Of a stretch of 64,000 nucleotides of DNA, positions 18,013 through 24,733 are shown piece by piece. Source of the stretch: Lysinibacillus telephonicus. GTDB taxonomy: Bacteria > Bacillota > Bacilli > Bacillales_A > Planococcaceae. Numbering within the stretch: the stretch's first letter is position 1; each line of letters starts with the position of its first letter. The notes under the pieces are model-generated. The model saw nothing but the letters and a program-made list of their open reading frames with translations. It made no database searches and had not been told where the DNA came from. The stretch is taken from assembly GCF_003966145.1 (NCBI RefSeq), contig NZ_RXNR01000008.1:30252-94251 (forward strand), in the 5' to 3' direction. Both the position numbers and the translations under genes were made by a program.

Positions 18013-18360
18013 TTAGCTTGAAGGTTCATTTGCTGTCTCTATATTTTTAGATGAATTCAATAATACAACTCCTCCAATAATCATTAATATTCCAAAGACC
18101 TTTAGTGAGGTAATAACTTCTCCCCATACAACTACACCAATTATGGCAGTTAACGCTGTTCCTATTCCCGACCAAATGGCGTATGCTAAACTTAAGGGGA
18201 CTGTTTTAAGACACATGGATAAGCAATAAAATGACAATGCATAACCGGCAATTACCCCAATAGAAGGGGAGACAATGGTAAACCCCTCAGACATTTTTAG
18301 CATTGTAGTAGCAAAAATCTCTCCAACAATAGAGATCGCCAAAAATATATATCCTTTCAT
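18013..18360 (-). CDS. SMR-family multidrug/cation efflux subunit (second of pair)
   Basis: 115 residues, four membrane helices, with the SMR signature: Glu14 in SIVGEIFATTMLK, LSLAYAIWSGIGTALTAIIGVVVWGE in helices 3-4, and a C-terminal extension of about 10 residues typical of the longer partner in paired SMR systems (EbrB-like). Paired SMR proteins form heterodimers that export lipophilic cations in exchange for protons. ATG 18360 is preceded by GAGGAAGAT. It begins 22 bp after the partner's stop, so the two are one operon on the minus strand. Confidence 0.88.
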   Translation of the reverse strand: MKGYIFLAISIVGEIFATTMLKMSEGFTIVSPSIGVIAGYALSFYCLSMCLKTVPLSLAYAIWSGIGTALTAIIGVVVWGEVITSLKVFGILMIIGGVVLLNSSKNIETANEPSS

Positions 18361-18382
18361 CTATCTTCCTCCCATTCTAGAA

Positions 18383-18706
18383 TTAATGGGTTCCGCCCAT
18401 ATTTAATAAAATTACTCCGAAAATAATTAAAACTAACCCAAATAGTTTTTTGTTATTAAACTCTTCTTTGTAAATGATAATGCCAACTATCGCAGTAAGT
18501 GCTGTTCCCACACCTGCCCAAATAGCATAAGCTACTCCTAGTGGCAGCGTCTTCAAAGATAAAGATAAAGCATAGAAAGCAATACCATATCCAACGATTA
18601 CCCCAAGAGAGGGGAAGAGATTTTTAAAGCCGTTTGTTATTTTTAACATTGAACTGCCGAACACTTCACTAACAATAGCTAAGATTAATAGTAAATATGC
18701 ACCCAT
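18383..18706 (-). CDS. SMR-family multidrug/cation efflux subunit (first of pair)
   Basis: 107 residues with four helices and the catalytic Glu13 in AIVSEVFGSSMLK, plus LGVAYAIWAGVGTALTAIVGIIIYKE. Shorter partner (EbrA-like) of a heterodimeric SMR pump; residue spacing and short loops are normal. ATG 18706 follows an AGAGGAA SD. The two subunits are clearly duplicates of each other. I looked for a guanidine (ykkC) riboswitch in the 200 bp upstream and did not see its conserved motifs. Confidence 0.88.
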   Translation of the reverse strand: MGAYLLLILAIVSEVFGSSMLKITNGFKNLFPSLGVIVGYGIAFYALSLSLKTLPLGVAYAIWAGVGTALTAIVGIIIYKEEFNNKKLFGLVLIIFGVILLNMGGTH

Positions 18707-18899
18707 GAGGATTCCTCTCTAGTCACTTGTAATAGATATGAATTTTTCCTTTAGTAATGATTGATACAAAGTTTATTGTGCAGTCTAGATGTTTTTTTGT
18801 AAAGCTTAGTAAACACGTCAATGTTTTGAACGAGGGAAAATTAATCTTTTAATTCTTCTTAATTTTGGTTGATTTTGGGTATGGTAATACATTAACATT

Positions 18900-18925
18900 C
18901 ATATATGATTATATGTTCATATATG
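18900..18925. promoter_or_regulatory. Candidate ArsR/SmtB-type operator
   Basis: CATATATGA-N7-TTCATATATG is an inverted repeat of the ATATATGAA/TTCATATAT type bound by ArsR-family repressors. It sits 23 bp before the flavoprotein start, overlapping the expected promoter. No ArsR gene is in the window. Confidence 0.5.
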
Positions 18926-18947
18926 TATTTTGGAAGGTGGGACTTTA

Positions 18948-19989
18948 ATGTATAACACAATTGTAATAGGAGCGGGACAAGCAGGTCTTTCAATTGGGTA
19001 TTACTTAAAACAAAATAGTGATAAATTTATAATATTGGATAAAGGGCAGGAAGTCGGAGATAGTTGGAGAAATAGATATGACTCATTAGTTTTATTTACA
19101 CCTAGAATGTATAACTCTTTACCAGGTCTAGTGTTTGAAGGAGAGACACATGGATTTCCATCGAAGTTTGAAGTTGTAAATTATTTAAAGCGATATACAA
19201 CTACATTTAACCTGCCTATTAACCTTGAAACTGAAGTAGTAAAAGTATCTAAAATCAAAAATGTTTTTTACGTAAAAACTAATCAAGGCGTTTTTAAATC
19301 GAAAAATCTAATTATTGCAACTGGAGCATTTCAATATCCAAAGATGCCACTATTTTCAAGGGATTTGTCAAAAGAGATTTATCAAGTTCATTCTTCCCAA
19401 TATAAATCCTAGCCAGCTAAAAGACGGAAATGTACTTATTGTCGGTGGTGGGAATAGTGGGGCGCAAATTGAAGTCGAGCTATCGAAAGAAAGGGAAACA
19501 TACTTAGCAATCAATAAAAAAATATCGTACTTGCCTTTAAGTATCCAAAATAAAAGTATTTTTTGGTGGTTTGACAAACTGGGTATTTTAAAAGCGAATA
19601 CAGATTCCTTTTTGGGTAAAAGGATTCAAAAAAGAGGCGACCCTATATTTGGCTATGAATTGAAAGATGCTATTAAAAGAAAAGAAGTAACGATAAAATC
19701 AAAAGTAATTGCTGGGAAGGATAATCAAATTACCTTTGGAGACTTGTCTACTTTAAATGTGAATAATATTATATGGGCTACTGGTTTTGAGTCAAAGTAT
19801 CCTTGGCTAGAGATAGAAGAAGTGTTTAACGAAAAAGGACAAATTATTCATTCTAGAGGTGTCTCAAATATAAAAGGACTTTACTTTATCGGTCTGCCTT
19901 GGCAGTATCGTCGGGGATCAGCGTTGATGCAAGGAGTAGGATTTGATGCAGAGTTTATTGTTCAACATTTAAAACATTTTTCAGAATAG
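18948..19989 (+). pseudogene. CzcO-like FAD/NAD(P)-dependent oxidoreductase, frameshifted
   Basis: Two overlapping frames together encode one flavoprotein of about 345 residues. The first (18948-19412) has the FAD motif VIGAGQAGLSIGYYLK, GDSWRNRYDSL and IIATGAFQYPK, ending HSSQYK-S-stop. The second frame resumes at NPSQLKDGNVLIVGGGNSGAQIEVE (NADPH motif) and ends with IIWATGF and GLYFIGLPWQYRRGSALMQGVG. The junction at about 19403-19412 needs two extra bases (TATAAA to TATAAAAA) to rejoin, so it is either a two-base loss in an A-run or a sequencing error. Start ATG 18948 has GGAAGGTGGG upstream. Related proteins are class B flavin monooxygenase-like enzymes often linked to metal or xenobiotic stress. 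An ArsR-like palindrome precedes it. Confidence 0.8.
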
Positions 19990-20168
19990 TAGTAGATTTT
20001 TTATATAAGCGTGTAAATTACATGTTGAATGTTAAAAACGAACAAAGTAAACTTCTTGATTTTAAAACGAGGAACATATATTTAAATAATCACAATTATA
20101 TAGATCTCAAAATAATCGTGTAAGGTCTATTATTTGAATGGATAATTTTACTGAAAGAAGGTTGAATA

Positions 20169-20708
20169 GTGGAATTGGAGATTCAGGAAAATGATGCAAT
20201 TGTAGAAAGAAAAATCTGCTATGATTCAAAAATAGTTGAGCATAAATGTAAACTACTACTAGCAGAGCAGCAAAGGGTAGTACTTTTACATAAAATCGAA
20301 CACTCTTTTTCTATGATGGCTGGTCAAAAGAAAAAAACTATCCCTAAAGGCAGTTATACAATTGCGTATTATTGGATGGACAAGCCTTATAATCTATATT
20401 TTTGGAAAGATGAAAAAGGAAATTATATAGGAGCTTATTTTAATATTGTTAAAAATACAAAGTCCTTAGATAAAATAATTGAATTTGAAGATTTGATTAT
20501 TGATGTTTTAGTCCTTCCTAATGGAGAGTACTTTATTTTGGACGAAGATGAGCTGCCGGAGCCTTTGGAGCAATTTGAGAATGGGTACGTACAAAAGGCT
20601 TTAAACTCTTTATTGGACGTAATAAGTGAACTTATTCAGAATGTAAAAGCAGAAACGGAAATGTTACTAAAAATGGATAGAAGCAATAGTCTTACTGCAA
20701 TAAAATAG
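20169..20708 (+). CDS. DUF402-domain protein
   Basis: 179 residues, predicted cytosolic. The central segment (IPKGSYTIAYYWMDKPYNLYFW, GNYIGAYFNIV, FEDLIIDVLVLPNG, ILDEDEL) matches the DUF402 fold, whose acidic residues bind divalent metal in nucleoside di-/triphosphatases such as Ntdp and FomD. Here the metal-site acids in DLIIDV and DEDEL are present. The N-terminal 50 residues are not recognised. Start is GTG 20169 with AAGAAGG 7 nt upstream. It is monocistronic: 180 bp of AT-rich DNA precede it and a strong bidirectional terminator follows. Confidence 0.75.
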   Translation: MELEIQENDAIVERKICYDSKIVEHKCKLLLAEQQRVVLLHKIEHSFSMMAGQKKKTIPKGSYTIAYYWMDKPYNLYFWKDEKGNYIGAYFNIVKNTKSLDKIIEFEDLIIDVLVLPNGEYFILDEDELPEPLEQFENGYVQKALNSLLDVISELIQNVKAETEMLLKMDRSNSLTAIK

Positions 20709-20804
20709 TTTTTTTATCTCTACCTATATTCAAGTTTCAATATTAATTAACTTGATTTCAACTTGGAGTGAATTTTTAATTAGTTATTTAATATTTCGAA
20801 ACTA

Positions 20805-20849
20805 AAAACAATCTCTTCCACTATGTGAATGTAGGAAGAGATTGTTTTA
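20805..20849. terminator. Bidirectional terminator between DUF402 and aminopeptidase genes
   Basis: AAACAATCTCTTCC (20806-20819) pairs perfectly with GGAAGAGATTGTTT (20834-20847). A-rich and T-rich flanks serve both convergent genes. Confidence 0.9.
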
Positions 20850-20858
20850 TATTTGAAG

Positions 20859-22100
20859 TTAAATTGCCCAATCCCCATTACGGAAAATTGGTACAATTGT
20901 GCCGTCTTGCTTAATGCCGTCGATATTCATTTTATCGGAGCCAATCATGAAATCAACATGAACCGTTGATGTATTCATACCCTGTGCTAACAATTCTTCT
21001 TGGCTCATCGATGTTCCTCCTTGAATTGTCGTTGGGTAAGCCGAACCAATTGCTAAATGGTTTGATGCATTTTCATCATATAGCGTATTAAAGAAAGTAA
21101 TGCCTGATTGTGAAATAGGGGATGGATCTGGAACGAGTGCTACTTCACCTAAACCAGTTGCTCCTTCATTTTCAAAGACTAATTTCTTAATTGCTTCATC
21201 GCCTTTTTCAGCAGAAATTGCAATGATTTTACCATCTTTAAAATGAACTTCGATTCCTTCAATCAATGTCCCTGCGTAACTGAGCGGCTTAGTGCTGCGA
21301 ACTACACCTTCCATACGGCGAGTATCAGGAGCTGTAAACACTTCCTCTGTTGGCATATTGGCAATAAATTCTTCACCTTTTGGATTATAGCTTTCAGCAC
21401 ATGTCCATATATGATTTTTTGGCAAGCCTAAGGTTAAATCAGTACCAGGAGCTGTATAGTGAAGTGCATCAAACTGGATTTCATTTAGTTTTGCAGCTTT
21501 TTCATTTAATGTCTTTTTATGGAGATCCCATGCAACAATTGGGTCTTCTTCATATACCCGACATGTTTTGAAAATTTGATCCCATAATGCATCAACCTGT
21601 TCTTCAGATGTTTCAAGGTTGGGGAATACTTTAGCAGCCCATCCTGCACCAGCAGCAGCCGCAACCGTCCATTTCAAATCGTCATTTTGAGTAGCTTTTC
21701 GTTGGATATGGAAGGCTTTACTAGAAACATTTTGGTAAGCAGCAACCTTAGCAGGATCTACATCATTTAATAGACCCGGGTCACTTGAGATAATTGAAAG
21801 TCTGCTAACACGGTGATTTAATACATGATCTTCTGATTCATCGATTTCATATTGCGGAATATTCGTCAGCACTTCTGTAGGCTGATGAAGGTAATGCAAT
21901 TTGCTAATTTCATCGTCAGCCCATTTCACAATGACTTTTTGTGCACCTAAAGCGTAGGCTTCTTTCGTTATTAAGCGTGCTAAAGGAGCCTGATCTACAG
22001 CAATTGTCATCTTTACCCAATCTCCAGGCTGCACGTTAATTCCTTTTGCAACTAATAACTTTGCGTATTTTTGTAAATTTTCCTCAAAATTCGGTAACAT
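20859..22100 (-). CDS. M29-family (AmpS-like) metallo-aminopeptidase
   Basis: 413 residues, cytosolic. Family M29 features: N-terminal FEENLQKYAKLLVAKGINVQPGDWV, then VALVPDPSPISQSGITFFNTLYDENASNHLAIGSAYP and VHVDFMIGSDKMNIDG with the Glu/His/Asp ligands of the two-metal site. Removes N-terminal residues from peptides. Start is ATG 22100; the extension to TTG 22115 would translate the GGAGGAA Shine-Dalgarno itself. Monocistronic, ending at the bidirectional terminator. Confidence 0.92.
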   Translation of the reverse strand: MLPNFEENLQKYAKLLVAKGINVQPGDWVKMTIAVDQAPLARLITKEAYALGAQKVIVKWADDEISKLHYLHQPTEVLTNIPQYEIDESEDHVLNHRVSRLSIISSDPGLLNDVDPAKVAAYQNVSSKAFHIQRKATQNDDLKWTVAAAAGAGWAAKVFPNLETSEEQVDALWDQIFKTCRVYEEDPIVAWDLHKKTLNEKAAKLNEIQFDALHYTAPGTDLTLGLPKNHIWTCAESYNPKGEEFIANMPTEEVFTAPDTRRMEGVVRSTKPLSYAGTLIEGIEVHFKDGKIIAISAEKGDEAIKKLVFENEGATGLGEVALVPDPSPISQSGITFFNTLYDENASNHLAIGSAYPTTIQGGTSMSQEELLAQGMNTSTVHVDFMIGSDKMNIDGIKQDGTIVPIFRNGDWAI

Positions 22101-22219
22101 ATTTAATTCCTCCAATTTTTATATCTACTACTTATATTGTACCCGGTTCACACATAATTCAGAAACAATTCGGCACTACTTAAACCGATTGTATAATAGC
22201 CCTGTAAAATAGTTGCATA

Positions 22220-22756
22220 TTATTTTGTGAATCGATTTGCATAGCAGCTTGCAACAAAAGAATCCGGTTTGATCTTCGCCTTTAAACCAATGGAATTCAT
22301 TCGTGAAATCATTTCCTTTACAAAGATTCGCGTTTTATTTCTTTCTCCTGAGCCTATGTCAATATGTCCTTCAATCGTTAAGCTTGCACCTTTATAAATG
22401 TTTGGCAGAACAATTTGTATAAGCTGTTCCTTTTTATCTTCAGTAAATAATGAAACGACTTCTTCTGTTAAGGTGGTTTCATATGAAATTCGTTCATGCA
22501 AGTTTTCCATTTTTCTAGGTAAAATGACTTTTCGAAAGCAAGCCCAAACTCCTTTTCGCTCCTGCTGAATCACAATACCTGTAATAAACTTCGTTTCTCT
22601 ACTATAAACCTGTGAATCTGTTCCGAACATAAGCTTGAAATTTCCGGTGGGATCTTTCTCCATAAACTGCAATATATTTAAAAAGACTTGTTCAAAAGGC
22701 ATGTTTTTTTGACTTAAATTTTGAAAGGTACCATTAAATACATTATCGTTTATCAT
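22220..22756 (-). CDS. ykuK: YkuK-like (DUF458) ribonuclease H-like fold protein
   Basis: 178 residues. The sequence FKLMFGTDSQVYSRETKFITGIVI with later HERISYETTL and IEGHIDIGSGERNKTR matches B. subtilis YkuK/DUF458, a protein with an RNase H-like core; Asp in GTDSQ, Glu in SYET and Asp in HIDIG would be the acidic cluster. Function is not established. ATG 22756 is preceded by GAAAGGTAGGGA. The gene ends 120 bp from the aminopeptidase start on the same strand, but both seem independently transcribed. Confidence 0.85.
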   Translation of the reverse strand: MINDNVFNGTFQNLSQKNMPFEQVFLNILQFMEKDPTGNFKLMFGTDSQVYSRETKFITGIVIQQERKGVWACFRKVILPRKMENLHERISYETTLTEEVVSLFTEDKKEQLIQIVLPNIYKGASLTIEGHIDIGSGERNKTRIFVKEMISRMNSIGLKAKIKPDSFVASCYANRFTK

Positions 22757-22855
22757 GTTCCCTACCTTTCTCTTCTTAGTCGATTAATTAATATAGTTTA
22801 TGTAGGAAATATACTTAGTACAATACAATTAATGAAATAGAAAAAAGAAAAACAA

Positions 22856-23085
22856 AAGGGGGCGTCTCATAATGATATGGGACGTCCCCATTGTGCGATG
22901 AAAGGCAAGACCGTATTTGTACCAAAAGTGGAGCGGCAGATACAATTTATCTGTATCGAAAACGAAGTGACAGATACAATTTATCTGTATCGAAAACGAA
23001 GTGACAGATACAGAAGTTTTAAAGGACTTTTATAATATAAAGAAATTGCCCCAGAAGTTTGTAATACTTCCGAGACAGCCCCCTT
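22856..23085. repeat. ~230-bp element with terminal inverted repeats (MITE-like or compound terminator)
   Basis: The left end GGGGGCGTCTC (22858-22868) is repeated inverted at the right end GAGACAGCCCCC (23072-23083) with one extra base. The left end also pairs locally with GGGACGTCCCC near 22879-22889, so that end alone looks like a terminator stem. No ORF inside; a 34-bp tandem repeat occupies the middle. Confidence 0.5.
22937..23013. repeat. 34-bp tandem repeat, two full copies plus 9 bp
   Basis: The unit starting CAGATACAATTTATCTGTAT occurs at 22937-22970 and identically at 22971-23004, with a third partial copy from 23005. Each unit contains the inverted repeat GATACA-N7-TGTATC. Confidence 0.9.
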
Positions 23086-23318
23086 CTTTCTTTAAAATTC
23101 TCCTATGCCATTGAATGGAATATAACTTATAACAGTGCCAGGATTATCTAACTGAGGTTAATTTCCTTAATAATTTATACATAGGCTAAATCTTAAATGG
23201 TTGAACATTTTCTGGATATTAAAGGAGTAATGCTGAAATTATTTCATTGACTAATCGTATACAAAAGTATACGATAATATCAGAGGTATACATTTGTATA
23301 CGGAGAGGAGTTTGTGTT

Positions 23319-23696
23319 TTGAGAGGAAGATATGATAGAAGGTATCGAAGAGATGATAAACATTTTGCAGATGGACTCAATTGGGAAGAGCATCGTCATT
23401 CAAGGGGTGGCGGACATAGGAAAAGAGAACATCATCGAGGTGCAAAAACATTTCGTCGGGGAAGAGCAATTGAATTTTTAAACAGACTGAATGTAAAGCG
23501 TTCAACATTAAAGCAGCAATTAGAATCACCGGAGCTGCAAACTATTAACCCTATTATAGTAGGTGAATTAAAGGCTGTTGAAATGATTATTAATGAATTT
23601 ACTGAGCTGTTTGAAATTTATGAAGATGAAATTAATCAACAGAATTCTATTGAAAATACAAGCGAAGAACTTGGAGATGACTCTTCAGAAGAATAA
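23319..23696 (+). CDS. Small charged protein of unknown function
   Basis: 125 residues. I do not recognise the family. Residues 1-45 are extremely Arg/His/Gly-rich (RGRYDRRYRRDD, RHSRGGGHRKREHHRG), suggestive of nucleic-acid or surface binding. Residues 48-100 look like two amphipathic helices (RGRAIEFLNRL, KRSTLKQQLESPELQTI, VGELKAVEMIINEFTELFEIYE). The tail is Asp/Glu/Ser-rich. Start TTG 23319 is chosen because GAGAGGAG lies 8 nt upstream; the longer frame to 23247 has no SD. Upstream, GTATAC-type repeats (23256-23301) could be a regulatory site. Confidence 0.65.
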   Translation: MRGRYDRRYRRDDKHFADGLNWEEHRHSRGGGHRKREHHRGAKTFRRGRAIEFLNRLNVKRSTLKQQLESPELQTINPIIVGELKAVEMIINEFTELFEIYEDEINQQNSIENTSEELGDDSSEE

Positions 23697-23751
23697 TTTT
23701 CGAAGAGCTTCGGAATACATTTGGATTATATAGAAGATTGGGGATATGTAT

Positions 23752-24081
23752 ATGTTTGTTCAATTAAGAAAAATGTCAGTATCAGAAGGAAACTCTGAGA
23801 AAGTAGTAGAGCGCTTTAGCAAAGCTGGGATACTTGAAGAACAAGAAGGCTTTGTTGACCTAAAAGTGCTGGTGAAGAAAGTTAGACGTGGTGAAGAAGA
23901 GGTTATTATTTTAGTAACTTGGGAATCAGAAGAGTATTGGAAACAGTGGGAAAAAAGTGATGCTCATATTGCAGGTCATAAAGCAAACTTGAATCAGCCG
24001 AAGCCAGATTATATTTTAAATACTGAAGTAGGTAAGTATGAAGTAAGAGCAGTAAAAAAACCAATAATAAAAAAGGATTAA
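23752..24081 (+). CDS. HmoA-like heme-degrading monooxygenase (ABM domain)
   Basis: 109 residues forming a single ferredoxin-like antibiotic-biosynthesis-monooxygenase domain. MFVQLRKMSV, VVERFSKAG, WESEEYWKQWEKSDAHIAGH closely resembles B. subtilis HmoA (YetG), in which the helix carrying Trp and His contributes to heme binding and degradation. Start ATG 23752 fits GGGG about 8 nt upstream; ATG 23746 is too close. It probably recycles heme iron. A terminator lies at 24215. Confidence 0.8.
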   Translation: MFVQLRKMSVSEGNSEKVVERFSKAGILEEQEGFVDLKVLVKKVRRGEEEVIILVTWESEEYWKQWEKSDAHIAGHKANLNQPKPDYILNTEVGKYEVRAVKKPIIKKD

Positions 24082-24214
24082 TCATTTAATGGCATAGTCA
24101 ATTTGTTTCCTTTATGTAGGGGAACTAGTCCAGCGCGATGCCCATTATTTTAGATTATGGGTGCTAAACATCTATTTATTGTTTGGTTAGTTATTCCGTA
24201 TTTAAAATCTAAGT

Positions 24215-24242
24215 AAAAGGGCTTCTCTTTTAGCCCTTTTTA
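24215..24242 (+). terminator. Intrinsic terminator
   Basis: AAAAGGGCT (24215-24223) pairs with AGCCCTTTT (24232-24240), loop TCTCTTTT, T-run included. It isolates the ABC-F leader transcript from upstream genes. Confidence 0.85.
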
Positions 24243-24285
24243 TGCATTACTAAACCTTTTTACTATAATGAATACTGAGTGCTGC

Positions 24286-24314
24286 TTGATTTTTTCTAAA
24301 AGACACTCTAAAAT
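24286..24314 (+). promoter_or_regulatory. Sigma-A promoter of the ABC-F leader transcript
   Basis: TTGATT (24286-24291), 17-bp spacer, TAAAAT (24309-24314). The predicted start at about 24321 is 10 nt before the SD of the first leader peptide. Confidence 0.75.
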
Positions 24315-24347
24315 GATACTAGATTTATTGAGGAGGATTATTAAAAA

Positions 24348-24392
24348 ATGACACATTCTATGAGACTACGTTTCCCAAATTTGAACCAGTAA
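24348..24392 (+). CDS. ErmD-type leader peptide (uORF1)
   Basis: 14 codons encoding MTHSMRLRFPNLNQ, preceded by AGGAGG (24331-24336). It differs at one position from the ErmD leader peptide as I recall it (MTHSMRLRFPTLNQ), on which macrolides arrest ribosomes at the Arg-Leu-Arg (+X+) motif. The RLR codons are 24363-24371. The 3' part of the ORF overlaps the first RNA hairpin of the leader (24379-24387 with 24401-24408), as expected for drug-induced attenuation. Confidence 0.9.
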   Translation: MTHSMRLRFPNLNQ

Positions 24393-24408
24393 TTAAATAC
24401 GGTCAAAT

Positions 24409-24456
24409 GCTCTGTTTTTTGGATGCAGAGTTAAGGGATTAGTCTGTCCTTTTTTA
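24409..24456 (+). terminator. Leader attenuator: antiterminator versus terminator hairpins
   Basis: CTCTG (24410-24414) can pair with CAGAG (24426-24430). Alternatively GGA..CAGA (24421-24429) pairs with TCTG.TCC (24443-24449), followed by TTTTTT. Both use the CAGA segment, so they exclude each other. Confidence 0.7.
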
Positions 24457-24476
24457 ATAATCTTCAAAATACTTGA

Positions 24477-24520
24477 GGAAAGGTAGATTGTTCTGCTTTT
24501 CCTTTTTATCTGCCCTTTTT
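24477..24520 (+). terminator. Second leader terminator with two alternative folds
   Basis: GGAAAG (24477-24482) with CTTTTCC (24496-24502) plus TTTTT, or GGTAGAT (24482-24488) with ATCTGCC (24508-24514) plus CTTTTT. The two folds overlap. Confidence 0.55.
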
Positions 24521-24573
24521 ATTTTAAGTGGATTATTTAATGTGGCAGTTATCTAAATATAAATGGAAAATTC

Positions 24574-24620
24574 CTTTACTCTAAATCACAGGCATTTGTC
24601 TGTGATTTTTTTAGTAAAGG
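24574..24620 (+). terminator. Third leader stem-loop (terminator-like)
   Basis: AAATCACAG (24583-24591) pairs with CTGTGATTT (24600-24608) followed by a T-run. Flanking CCTTTACT (24574-24581) and AGTAAAGG (24613-24620) extend the stem. Confidence 0.75.
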
Positions 24621-24635
24621 GCAGGAGGAAAAACC

Positions 24636-24659
24636 ATGCAATTTTTATTATTCTTTTAA
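24636..24659 (+). CDS. Second leader peptide (uORF2), MQFLLFF
   Basis: Seven codons plus stop, with a strong SD GGCAGGAGG ending 7 nt before the ATG. The stop codon's last base is the first base of a chain of overlapping hairpins that reach the ABC-F start. This layout matches translational attenuators of erm/cat genes. Confidence 0.7.
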   Translation: MQFLLFF

Positions 24660-24725
24660 TACGAGCTTGAATTAGAAGCTCGTATCGATCCTAGCTATCG
24701 ATACGAAATTACAACATTTCGGAGG
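24659..24725 (+). promoter_or_regulatory. Three overlapping hairpins controlling ABC-F translation
   Basis: A: 24659-24668 with 24676-24685. B: 24681-24689 with 24697-24705. C: 24704-24709 with 24716-24721, whose last base is the first G of SD GGAGG (24721-24725). A and B share 5 nt; B and C share 2 nt. A ribosome stalled on uORF2 would open A, favour B and loosen C. Confidence 0.65.
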
Positions 24726-24733
24726 TAGCAATA

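Noticed and set aside
18707..18899. Guanidine (ykkC) riboswitch upstream of the paired SMR genes
   Set aside because: The conserved ykkC core motifs were not found on the minus strand; the region is plain AT-rich DNA.
22937..23013. CRISPR-like direct repeats
   Set aside because: Copies are contiguous with no unique spacers and no cas genes are nearby; it is a simple 34-bp tandem repeat.
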